Positions 9,307 to 17,988 of a DNA stretch of 64,000 nucleotides are shown here, in pieces. The stretch is from Rhodovibrio salinarum DSM 9154 (GTDB taxonomy: Bacteria; Pseudomonadota; Alphaproteobacteria; Kiloniellales; Rhodovibrionaceae). The stretch covers positions 406,149 through 470,148 of the forward strand of contig NZ_KI911559.1 of NCBI RefSeq assembly GCF_000515255.1. Direction: 5' to 3'. The translations under genes and the position numbers were made by a program. Position 1 is the stretch's first letter, and every line of letters begins with the position of its first letter. Under the pieces are notes generated by a model, which was given only the letters and a program-made list of their open reading frames with translations, was not told where the DNA came from and ran no database searches.

Positions 9307-9960
9307 ATGACCCCGCCCATGCCCGCCAAGCCCGCCCCCACCTTCGCGTTCGAGACGGCCGCCGGCGCCTCGCCGGAACGGCTGGTCGTGGGCGTCGACG
9401 AGGTTGGGCGCGGACCACTGGCGGGGCCGGTGGTGGCCTGCGCGCTGGCGCTCGATCCCACGCGCGTGCCGGAGGTGCTGATCGCCCGGCTGCGCGATTC
9501 CAAGGCGCTGAGCGCCAAGGCGCGCACCGAGATCGCCGAGGGGCTGCGTGTCCACGCCGTTCACGCCCTGGGCCGGGCGGAGGTCGACGAGATCGATCGG
9601 CTGAACATTCTGCATGCGGCGATGTTGGCGATGACGCGGGCCGTTGCCGCGCTGCCGCAGGTTCCCGCGCACGCGCTGATCGACGGCAATAAAGTGCCGG
9701 ACGGCCTGCCGTGCCCGGCCGAGGCGGTGGTCGGCGGCGATGGCCGCGTGCTGTCGATCGCCGGCGCCTCGATCGTCGCCAAGGTCGCCCGCGACCGGGA
9801 AATGGCCGAGTTGGACGCCCGCCACCCGGGCTATGGCTGGGCCGCCAACGCCGGCTACGGCACCCGGCAGCACCGCGATGCGCTCGTCCGTTTGGGCGCC
9901 ACCATGCACCATCGCCGATCGTTCAAGCCGGTCCAGGAGGTTCTTAAAAACGCCTCCTAA
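9307..9960 (+). CDS. rnhB: Ribonuclease HII
   Basis: 217 aa. Cleaves RNA of RNA-DNA hybrids and single ribonucleotides in DNA. Seen: [17 protein letters not shown] with the catalytic Asp and Glu, [23 protein letters not shown], and the C-terminal [13 protein letters not shown] and [14 protein letters not shown] motifs. The ATG at 9307 fits family length; a second ATG at 9319 is possible. ccrM starts 112 bp downstream on the same strand; rnhB-ccrM adjacency is common in alphaproteobacteria. Confidence 0.96.
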   Translation: MTPPMPAKPAPTFAFETAAGASPERLVVGVDEVGRGPLAGPVVACALALDPTRVPEVLIARLRDSKALSAKARTEIAEGLRVHAVHALGRAEVDEIDRLNILHAAMLAMTRAVAALPQVPAHALIDGNKVPDGLPCPAEAVVGGDGRVLSIAGASIVAKVARDREMAELDARHPGYGWAANAGYGTRQHRDALVRLGATMHHRRSFKPVQEVLKNAS

Positions 9961-9966
9961 CCTCTT

Positions 9967-11230
<1,264 letters not shown>

Positions 11231-11261
11231 GCCCTTGCGGCGATCGCCGTGGGCGACAGGG

Positions 11262-11855
11262 TCAGCTGAACGCGGTCTCCTGGAAGCTCGGGCGCTCGGC
11301 GATCCGGGCGCGCCAACGCCCTAGATTCGGCTGCAGGTCGGCCAGCGGGTATTCCGGAAGCCGGAACGCCAGATAGTCCAGGGCGACCGCTACGGTGAGC
11401 GTCCCGATGTCGATCTTGTCGCCGGCCTCGCCGGTATCGACCGCCAGGCGCTCCAGACACCGCCGGATCGCACGGTGGCGTCGCGCGCCCAGCAGGCCGC
11501 GGTCGCTTTCGCTGCCCTGGTGCTTGCGGGCGATTACGGTCGCGAAGGCGGCGTCCATCAACCCGATCCCGATGCCCGCCCGGGCCAGGGCGCTGCCGTC
11601 GTCTGCCGGAAACAGGTCCGGGCCCGTGCCGTGGGCGTTGAAGTGCAGGGCGATCAGCAGGGCCTCGGCCAGGCCCTGACCGTCGTCTGTGATGAGTGCC
11701 GGCACCCGTCCCGCCGGATTGACCGCCAGCAGGGCCGAATCGTCAGCCCAGGGATCGACCCAGCGGAGCCGTAGGCGCCCGGCTAGCCCGCGTTCAATGG
11801 CACAGATCCGGCAAACGCGGGCGTAGGGAGAGGTGGCGTTCAGCAGCAGTTCCAT
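11262..11855 (-). CDS. Glutathione S-transferase family protein
   Basis: 197 aa. Thioredoxin-like N-terminal domain (MELLLNATSPYARVCRICAI, then NPAGRVPALITDDGQGLAEA with the cis-Pro and the glutathione-contacting E/S region) and an all-helical C-terminal domain (TLTVAVALDYLAFRLPEY). The substrate is unknown. The ATG at 11855 is chosen because the longer frame reads into the MFS gene upstream. The 16-bp gap from the MFS transporter gene suggests one operon, presumably under the divergent LysR regulator. Confidence 0.88.
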   Translation of the reverse strand: MELLLNATSPYARVCRICAIERGLAGRLRLRWVDPWADDSALLAVNPAGRVPALITDDGQGLAEALLIALHFNAHGTGPDLFPADDGSALARAGIGIGLMDAAFATVIARKHQGSESDRGLLGARRHRAIRRCLERLAVDTGEAGDKIDIGTLTVAVALDYLAFRLPEYPLADLQPNLGRWRARIAERPSFQETAFS

Positions 11856-11871
11856 GGGTTCGCGATTTCCG

Positions 11872-13083
11872 TCAGGTGTCGTGTCCGGCATGCGTCGCTG
11901 TCTTGTCGGTGGATAGCAGGGTGGGTGCGAGGGCCAGAATGACTGACCCCACCAGCAGGGCGCCGCTGCCGACGGCGAACAGGGGGAGGTAGCTGCCGGA
12001 CGCGGCGTACAGAGCCGCCATGGCATAGGCCGCAACCGCCTGGGCGGCGGCGAAGACGGCGGTGGCAAAGCCCCAGGTGTGGCGGTGGCGCTCGGGGCCG
12101 ACCAGTTCGGCAAGCCGGCCCGAGGTCAGGGCGACGACCCCGGGTACGAGCGCCCCTACCAGCACCGATGACACGACCGCCGCCGGTAGGCTCACACTGA
12201 CCAGCGGCAGCGCAACCGCGAGCGTCTTCAGCAGCAGGCCGGCGGTCAGCGCGCCGTGCCAGCCGAGGACTCGGGCGGCGTAGCCGGCCAGGAACGGACC
12301 CGCCACCGCCCCGACGCCGAACAGCGCCCAGACGACATTGGCCGCCGCTATGCCGTGGCCTGCCTGCCGGGCCAGCAAGTCCACCCAGAAGACCGTGTGC
12401 GGCACGAACCCGATGGCGTCGAGTGCGTAGGCGGTCGTCACCGCCGCGATGACGCCCCGCGGCATTGCCGCCGGCCGGTCCGCGCTGCCGTCTCCAGACG
12501 GCTTTGAGTCCGCGCCTGGGTCCAGCCGCCGCCATAGGGGCCAGTTCCAGACGCTCAGAACCGCGATGCCGGCTGCCAGGGCAAGCCAGGACGCGGTCAG
12601 ATCCAGGGTTGCCAGCGCCGGCACGAGCGTGGCCGACATCAATACGCCGAGCCCGATCCCTGCGAACACGAAGGACGCGCCGGTTTTCCGGTCCTCCGGC
12701 ACCAGGCCGGCCAGGACCGCGGATGGAGCCACGACCATCAGCACGGCGCCGCCCACGCCGGCCAACAGGCGCCAGGCCAGGAACCAGGCGAACGGCGTCG
12801 GCACCGCACACAGGGCGAAGCTCAGCAGCACAGCGCTGACGCTGAGTCGGACCACCATCGATGGCCCCAGGCGCGTGGCTGCGTGGGAGGCGGTAACGGC
12901 GCCGAGGAAATAGCCCAGCAGGTTGGCCGCCCCCAGATAGGCCGCCTGGGTATCGGTGAACCAGCCGGCCTCGACGATTTCGGGCAGCAGGGCGGCGTAG
13001 GCGAAGCGCCCCAGCCCGATCCCGATCAGCGTCGCGCTCGCCCCGCAGGCGATGAGGTGAACGGATCGAGACGTCGGCATCAT
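11872..13083 (-). CDS. YbfB/YjiJ family MFS transporter
   Basis: 403 aa with about twelve hydrophobic segments. The N-terminus LIGIGLGRFAYAALLPEIV is the YbfB/YjiJ-family signature, followed by DTQAAYLGAANLLGYFLGA and LLAGVGGAVLMVVAPSAV. Probably an inner-membrane exporter; no substrate can be assigned. Two ATGs (13083, 13080) are possible; the first has GGAAAG six bases upstream. First gene of a likely two-gene operon with the GST and divergent from a LysR regulator 243 bp away. Confidence 0.87.
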   Translation of the reverse strand: MMPTSRSVHLIACGASATLIGIGLGRFAYAALLPEIVEAGWFTDTQAAYLGAANLLGYFLGAVTASHAATRLGPSMVVRLSVSAVLLSFALCAVPTPFAWFLAWRLLAGVGGAVLMVVAPSAVLAGLVPEDRKTGASFVFAGIGLGVLMSATLVPALATLDLTASWLALAAGIAVLSVWNWPLWRRLDPGADSKPSGDGSADRPAAMPRGVIAAVTTAYALDAIGFVPHTVFWVDLLARQAGHGIAAANVVWALFGVGAVAGPFLAGYAARVLGWHGALTAGLLLKTLAVALPLVSVSLPAAVVSSVLVGALVPGVVALTSGRLAELVGPERHRHTWGFATAVFAAAQAVAAYAMAALYAASGSYLPLFAVGSGALLVGSVILALAPTLLSTDKTATHAGHDT

Positions 13084-13326
13084 GATCAGCTTTCCGGACC
13101 CTTTGCGTTTCCAGCGCGTGGCTCCAGACAGGGGGTCGCCGCCGCAACCTCTTGAACCTGTCGCATCCGTCTTTCCCGAAACCCGCTGCAAACGCCGGTT
13201 CAAGAAGGCAAAGACCCACTGCAAATGGAAATGGTTTGTCATGATCTCCAGGATCGCGAAAAGTGATCGGGCGCTGCGATCGTCGGTTCACGTTTGGTTG
13301 GCCCGCTTTCGGTTGGGAGATCCGGT

Positions 13327-14277
13327 GTGCAGTTGAAGGCTTTGCGGCTGTTTATGGCCGTCGCGCGAACGCGCAGTTTCGTCGCCGCCGCCGAAGCTGA
13401 GAACACCGTCCAGTCCAACGTCACCGCGCATGTGAAAAAGCTGGAAACGGAATTGGGCGTTCGGCTGCTACGCCGTCAGCCGGGCGACGTGCAGTTGACC
13501 TCGGCGGGCCGACGGTTGCTCGAGCACGCCGAAGCGATCTGCCAGCGGCACGACGCGGCCATCGACGAGTTCGTGACCGGCGGGACCCAAGTGCGCGGCC
13601 GGCTGCGGATCGGCGCCATGGAAACGACGGCCGCGATGCGCCTGCCGCCGATGCTGACGGCGTTCCAGCAGGCCAACCCGACCGTCGACGTGGTGCTATC
13701 CACGGGCCCGAGCGCGCAGTTGCTTGACCGGTTACAGACGGGCGAGCTCGACGCGGCGTTCGTCGCGGCGACCCTGCCCGGCTCGGAGTTCGAGCAGAAA
13801 GTCGTGTTCCGGGAACGGCTGGTGCTGGTCTCCGGCCGGCCGCTTATGGGTCTGTCCGATCGGGAGACGCTGTTGCGCGCGCGCTTCTACGCCTTTCCCC
13901 AGGGCTGCAGCTATCGCCGACAGATCGACCGGCTGTTGAACCGACTGGGGCTGCCACCGGCGCGCGTGTCGGAAATGGGCAGCCTTGACGCGATCCTCGG
14001 CAGCGTCGCCGCCGGCCTCGGCTTCGCCGTGCTGCCCGCGGGTGTCGTCGAGACGTTCCGGGAGCGCTATCCGGTCTACGCGATCGACTTCGGGCAGCCG
14101 GACGAGGCCGAGATGGACACCTATCTGATCGCCCCTAGGGTTGAGGTGGCCAGCCCGGCGGTGCGCAGCTTCGTCGAGTTCTTTGGCACACAATCGCAAG
14201 GCGGGGCGGAGACGCAGCGCGCACATGCGCTGGACGATGAGGGCGCATCGCTAATTCGCGCGGTCACGAAATCCTGA
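13327..14277 (+). CDS. LysR family transcriptional regulator
   Basis: 316 aa. N-terminal winged helix-turn-helix (QLKALRLFMAVARTRSFVAA, ENTVQSNVTAHVKKLE) and the LysR substrate-binding domain (GRLRIGAMETTAAMRLPPML, AAGLGFAVLPAGVV). The GTG at 13327 follows TTGGGAGA and gives the standard N-terminus; no better ATG exists. LysR proteins usually control the divergent gene and themselves, so the target is probably the MFS-GST operon, with the shared 243-bp region as the operator. The QSNVTAHVKKLE recognition helix and SYRRQIDRLLN region resemble PtrR/YneJ-like LysR proteins; effector unknown. Confidence 0.92.
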   Translation: MQLKALRLFMAVARTRSFVAAAEAENTVQSNVTAHVKKLETELGVRLLRRQPGDVQLTSAGRRLLEHAEAICQRHDAAIDEFVTGGTQVRGRLRIGAMETTAAMRLPPMLTAFQQANPTVDVVLSTGPSAQLLDRLQTGELDAAFVAATLPGSEFEQKVVFRERLVLVSGRPLMGLSDRETLLRARFYAFPQGCSYRRQIDRLLNRLGLPPARVSEMGSLDAILGSVAAGLGFAVLPAGVVETFRERYPVYAIDFGQPDEAEMDTYLIAPRVEVASPAVRSFVEFFGTQSQGGAETQRAHALDDEGASLIRAVTKS

Positions 14278-14346
14278 GTTGGCCGCGACCTATGGTTCGC
14301 GCCATGTAGAGGGGGTCATTCGCAAGTTACCCACGAGGGGACGATC

Positions 14347-15372
14347 ATGCTGATCAAGCGCAAGCGCGCCTGGGACCTGCCGGAAGCCGCGGCGACGGAC
14401 GAGGCGGCCTTCCTCAATCGGCGCGCGTTCGCCAAGCTGTTCGCCGCCGGCAGCATCGCCGCAGCGACCAGCAGTGTCCCGTTTGCTGGCCCTGCCGAGG
14501 CGGCGGAGGCGGTCGGCCCGCCGGCGGGCGACCCGAGTGCCGGGATGTACCCGTTCGAGCGCAACGGCGCCTACGCCCTGGAGCGGCCGCTGTCGCAGGA
14601 GCGGCTCGTCTCTACCTACAACAACTATTACGAGTTCGGCTCGTCCAAGACGATCTGGCGTAAGGCGCGCGAGATGCCGGTGCGCCCCTGGCAGGTCCAG
14701 ATCGACGGCATGGTGGAAAAAGAGCAGACGGTCGACATCGACGATCTCCTGAATCGGATGCCGCTGGAGGAACGCCTTTACCGGCACCGCTGCGTCGAGG
14801 CCTGGTCGATCAACGTCCCCTGGAGCGGCTTCCCGATGGCCGCGCTGGTCGATTTCGCCCGGCCGCTGTCGGGGGCGAAGTACGTGCGGATGGAAACCTT
14901 CGTCGATCGCGACGTCGCCTCCGGTCAGCGGGCGAGTTGGTATCCCTGGCCTTATGTCGAGGGGCTGACGATCGAGGAGGCGACCAACGAGCTCGCCTTC
15001 CTGGCGACCGGAATGTACGGCCATCCGTTGCCGCAGCAGAACGGCGGACCGCTACGTTTGGCGGTGCCGTGGAAGTACGGCTTCAAGTCGGTCAAAGGCT
15101 TGGTACGTTTCACCTTCACCGATCAGAAGCCGCTCACCTTCTGGCACGAGGTGCAGGGTAGTGAGTATGGCTTCTGGGCCAACGTGAACCCGGAGGTCGA
15201 CCACCCCCGCTGGTCGCAGGCCTCCGAGAAGTTCCTGCAGTCGACCGATGACATCGGTTTCGCCGCCAGCCCGAAAGAGGTGCCGACCCAGAAGTTCAAC
15301 GGCTACGGCGAACAGGTCGCCCACCTCTACACGGGTCTGGAGAAGGAGTACGGCGTTAAGCTGTGGCGGTGA
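14347..15372 (+). CDS. msrP: Protein-methionine-sulfoxide reductase catalytic subunit MsrP
   Basis: 341 aa periplasmic molybdopterin enzyme. A Tat signal is visible (LNRRAFAKLFAAGSIAAATS, twin Arg then F and K). The sulfite-oxidase-fold domain follows: YNNYYEFGSSK, the Mo-ligand Cys in LYRHRCVEAWSINVPWSGFP, and AVPWKYGFKSVKGLVRF. MsrP repairs oxidised methionines in envelope proteins using electrons from the heme membrane subunit MsrQ. No msrQ-like gene is adjacent: the next gene is xthA on the other strand, 46 bp away. Assignment is strong; the electron donor must be elsewhere or different. Confidence 0.94.
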   Translation: MLIKRKRAWDLPEAAATDEAAFLNRRAFAKLFAAGSIAAATSSVPFAGPAEAAEAVGPPAGDPSAGMYPFERNGAYALERPLSQERLVSTYNNYYEFGSSKTIWRKAREMPVRPWQVQIDGMVEKEQTVDIDDLLNRMPLEERLYRHRCVEAWSINVPWSGFPMAALVDFARPLSGAKYVRMETFVDRDVASGQRASWYPWPYVEGLTIEEATNELAFLATGMYGHPLPQQNGGPLRLAVPWKYGFKSVKGLVRFTFTDQKPLTFWHEVQGSEYGFWANVNPEVDHPRWSQASEKFLQSTDDIGFAASPKEVPTQKFNGYGEQVAHLYTGLEKEYGVKLWR

Positions 15373-15418
15373 CCCCGAATTCTGTAACGCCGCTTCCTAG
15401 CCGTCGGCGGAGCTGCGG

Positions 15419-16207
15419 CTATTCGAGGTCTACCAGCACGGGCACGTGATCGCTCGGACGTTCCCAGGCGCGCGCCTGGGACAGCACCTGGTGGCGCTGC
15501 AGATGGGCGGCGAGCGGCTGCGTGACCCAGAAGTGATCCAGGCGCCAGCCGTAGTTCTTCTGGAAGGACTGCGGGTGGCGGTAGCCCCACCAGGTGAACA
15601 GGAGCTCCTCCGGCGGGACGAAATGGCGGCCGACGTCGACGAAGCCGCCGGCGTCCAGCAGGGTCGCCATCTTCTCGGATTCCAGCGGCGTGTGCCCGAC
15701 CTGCCGCTTGATCTTCTTGTGGTTCCAGACGTCCGTTTCCAGCGGCGCGACATTGAAGTCGCCCAGGATCGCGATCTTGCGCCCGGAGGCTTGCGCGTCG
15801 CGTGCCCAGGCGGTCATCTCGTCCAGGAAGCCCAGCTTGTGGGCGAACTTCGGGTTCTTCTCCGGGTCCGGGTCGGGACCGCCGGAGGGGACGTAGAAGC
15901 AGTGCAGCTCGAAGGCGTCGGGAAACTGTACCTTCAGGTGGCGGCTGTCGCTTTGCCCCCACCAGTCCCAGCGCTCCTCCGCCTCGAAGGGGTGGCGGGA
16001 TAGGATGGCCACGCCGTTATAGCTCTTCTCCCCACGCACGGCGACGTGCGGGTAGCCGAGTTCGGCCGCGTGGTCGAACGGGAAGGCGTCGTCCGTGACC
16101 TTGGTTTCCTGCAGGCAGATGACGTCCGGTTTGGCCTCCTGCACCAACTGGTCCAGGCAGTGCAGGCGGATCCGGATGGAATTGACGTTGTAGGTGGCGA
16201 TACGCAT
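15419..16207 (-). CDS. xthA: Exodeoxyribonuclease III
   Basis: 262 aa, the usual length. AP endonuclease/3'-exonuclease of base-excision repair. Seen: RIATYNVNSIRIRL, CLQETKV with the metal-binding Glu, GDFNVAP, and C-terminal WRLDHFWVTQPL and RPSDHVPVLVDL with the catalytic Asp-His. Starts at ATG 16207. Convergent with msrP. A 324-bp gap with a hairpin separates it from the upstream amidotransferase gene. Confidence 0.96.
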   Translation of the reverse strand: MRIATYNVNSIRIRLHCLDQLVQEAKPDVICLQETKVTDDAFPFDHAAELGYPHVAVRGEKSYNGVAILSRHPFEAEERWDWWGQSDSRHLKVQFPDAFELHCFYVPSGGPDPDPEKNPKFAHKLGFLDEMTAWARDAQASGRKIAILGDFNVAPLETDVWNHKKIKRQVGHTPLESEKMATLLDAGGFVDVGRHFVPPEELLFTWWGYRHPQSFQKNYGWRLDHFWVTQPLAAHLQRHQVLSQARAWERPSDHVPVLVDLE

Positions 16208-16531
16208 GGCCGGCGCAAGCTAGCCGGCATGGCCGCCGGGCTCAACGCATCGCTGGGGGTGCAGGCGAATAAAGGCCCCGGAACGGAGGAACGCCCGGTC
16301 GGGGGGAGGCCGGGCGTTCCAAGCTCCGATCGGAGCCGCGGCGCGGTCGGCAGGGGAACACGTCCGCACCGCTGTGGCCGGCCGTTGCGGATCCGGCCGT
16401 TAGGACAAGAGATGGTTTAGCTGACGCCCGGATCAATGGACGGACCATGCACGGACAAGGCCGGTCGAACGCTCCTGCGGGAGCCAGATCGGCGGGCACA
16501 CGCGATTCCAGAGGTTTGCTCAGAAGACCGC
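16208..16531. other. 324-bp intergenic region with one strong hairpin
   Basis: No convincing reading frame is present. The region separates two minus-strand genes (amidotransferase upstream, xthA downstream) and should carry the xthA promoter. Its one clear element is the 11-bp perfect inverted repeat at 16288-16320. Confidence 0.5.
16288..16320 (-). terminator. 11-bp perfect inverted repeat upstream of xthA
   Basis: GGAACGCCCGG (16288-16298) and CCGGGCGTTCC (16310-16320) pair perfectly across an 11-nt purine-rich loop. On the minus strand the stem is not directly followed by a U run, though CCTTTATT comes some 13 nt later. Possible terminator of the amidotransferase transcript or an xthA leader structure. 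Confidence 0.45.
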
Positions 16532-17317
16532 TTATGCGCCTGCGACATTTTGACGCAGGCGTGCGCGCGTCCGGGCCGCTTCGGCGAAGGCGCCGAACAC
16601 CTTCTTCGACACCGCGTTGTCGGCGGCGCGGTATTCCGGATGCCATTGCACGGCCAACAGAAAGCCTGGGGAGCCGGGGCGGGACAGGGCTTCCACCGTG
16701 CCATCGGGCGCCCAGGCCTCAAGCTTCAGCGACGGCGCGATCTCCCGGACCGCTTGGTGATGCAGGGAGTTCACCTCGACCGGCCCCGGGCCGAGTACAT
16801 TGCGCAGCGGGCCGTCTGGCGAGAGTTCAACTGGATGCCGTGGGCCGTATTGCGTTTCCAGGTCGTCGACCTGCGGCCGGCGGTGGTCATCGCGGCCTTC
16901 GACCTCGTGGACCTTGGGATAGAGGGTTCCTCCGAAGGCGACGTTCAGCTCCTGCAGGCCGCGGCAGATCGCCAGCAAAGGCAGGCCGGCCTCGGCCGCC
17001 TTGCGGATCAGCGGTAGCGTGACGGCGTCGCGCCAAAGGTCGTATGGCTCCGCCTTTTCGTTGGGGGCCTCGCCGTAGCGTTCCGGGTGGACGTTGGACG
17101 GGCTGCCGGTCAGCACCAGTCCGTCCAGCTTGCCGATCAGGTCGTTCAGGTCGAGGGAATCGCCCAGGCTTGGCAGCATCATCGGCAGGCAGCCGGCGGT
17201 TTCCGCCACCGCACGCACGTACTTGTCGCCGATCGTATGGTAGCTCTGTCCGTCCTTTTCCCAGCGGCAGGCGGGCAGGGCGACGAGCGGAATCGGGTGC
17301 GGCGATGTGTCGGTCAT
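16532..17317 (-). CDS. Gamma-glutamyl-gamma-aminobutyrate hydrolase family protein (class I amidotransferase)
   Basis: 261 aa PuuD-like class-I glutamine amidotransferase fold. Seen: LDGLVLTGSPSNVHPERYGE, the nucleophile Cys in LPLLAICRGLQELNVAFGG, NSLHHQAVREI, and the catalytic His-Glu pair in AVQWHPEYR. Likely hydrolyses a gamma-glutamyl amide in polyamine or related catabolism. No other puu genes are nearby, so the substrate is open. The ATG at 17317 (MTDTSPHPIPL) fits the family better than an upstream in-frame ATG at 17353. Confidence 0.9.
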   Translation of the reverse strand: MTDTSPHPIPLVALPACRWEKDGQSYHTIGDKYVRAVAETAGCLPMMLPSLGDSLDLNDLIGKLDGLVLTGSPSNVHPERYGEAPNEKAEPYDLWRDAVTLPLIRKAAEAGLPLLAICRGLQELNVAFGGTLYPKVHEVEGRDDHRRPQVDDLETQYGPRHPVELSPDGPLRNVLGPGPVEVNSLHHQAVREIAPSLKLEAWAPDGTVEALSRPGSPGFLLAVQWHPEYRAADNAVSKKVFGAFAEAARTRARLRQNVAGA

Positions 17318-17400
17318 GGCGGCAGAGCTAGGCGACCGCACGTCAAAGGGCAAGCGGCGGCATTTCGGCTGAGCGCGCGAGACGCGGTGCGCAGTGCTTG

Positions 17401-17423
17401 CCTCTCCCGTTTCCAGGGAGAGG
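17401..17423. repeat. REP-like hairpin CCTCTCCC/GGGAGAGG
   Basis: Arms of 8 bp (17401-17408, 17416-17423) surround a 7-nt loop, in the gap after the S4-domain gene. A related element with the same CTCTCCC/GGGAGAG core lies at 31493-31517. The two may be copies of a dispersed intergenic repeat or simple terminators; no U run follows. Confidence 0.45.
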
Positions 17424-17446
17424 GATCTTGCGATCCGGCCGTTTTA

Positions 17447-17926
17447 TTACAGCACGTCGTCGGTCCCGTGCAGCTTGTCGATCTGACGGCGCTCGCGCTT
17501 GGTGGGGCGGCCGGCCCCCTTGGGACGTTCGGCGCCGGGCGGTGGGGCTTTCTCACCCTTGGGCTTGGGCTGCGGCGGGTCGAGGTCGGTGAACAGCGTG
17601 CGCGCTTCCGGCGCGGGACCGCGTCGGGTGCCGAGCGCCTCCACCCGGATCACCCGGATCTGGCGGCCCTGCTGAAAGGTCAGGACGTCGCCCACGCGCA
17701 CCGATCGGTTAGGCTTGTCGGTCTTGTCGCCCGACAGCCGGATGCCGCCCTGGATCGCCTTGGCCGCCAGGGTGCGGCTTTTGAAGAAGCGCGCTTGCCA
17801 CAGCCACTTGTCCGCCCGGATGCCGGGGGCGTTCGGGTCCGGCTTGGGCTGCGACGGGCCGTCCGGCAACGCGGCTTCCGCGGCGTCGGTCATCGACTGC
17901 GATGTCTGTGGCGCCTCGTCCGTCAT
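17447..17926 (-). CDS. S4-domain RNA-binding protein (HslR/Hsp15-like)
   Basis: 159 aa. The S4 domain spans about residues 35-95 (IRADKWLWQARFFKSRTLAA, KAIQGGIRLSG, KPNRSVRVGDVLTF), with disordered Pro/Lys-rich ends (PKPKGEKAPPPG, GRPTKRERRQID). E. coli Hsp15 of this family binds stalled 50S subunits with attached nascent chains. The gene lies 62 bp downstream of the SUV3-like helicase gene on the same strand, an arrangement I recall as common in alphaproteobacteria. That suggests a joint RNA-metabolism role (inference). Confidence 0.9.
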   Translation of the reverse strand: MTDEAPQTSQSMTDAAEAALPDGPSQPKPDPNAPGIRADKWLWQARFFKSRTLAAKAIQGGIRLSGDKTDKPNRSVRVGDVLTFQQGRQIRVIRVEALGTRRGPAPEARTLFTDLDPPQPKPKGEKAPPPGAERPKGAGRPTKRERRQIDKLHGTDDVL

Positions 17927-17988
17927 GGGGTCTCTTGGGTATCGGTCATGCCCGGGCGGTTGTTTCGGGCCGGGTCACTTGGCAGCGG

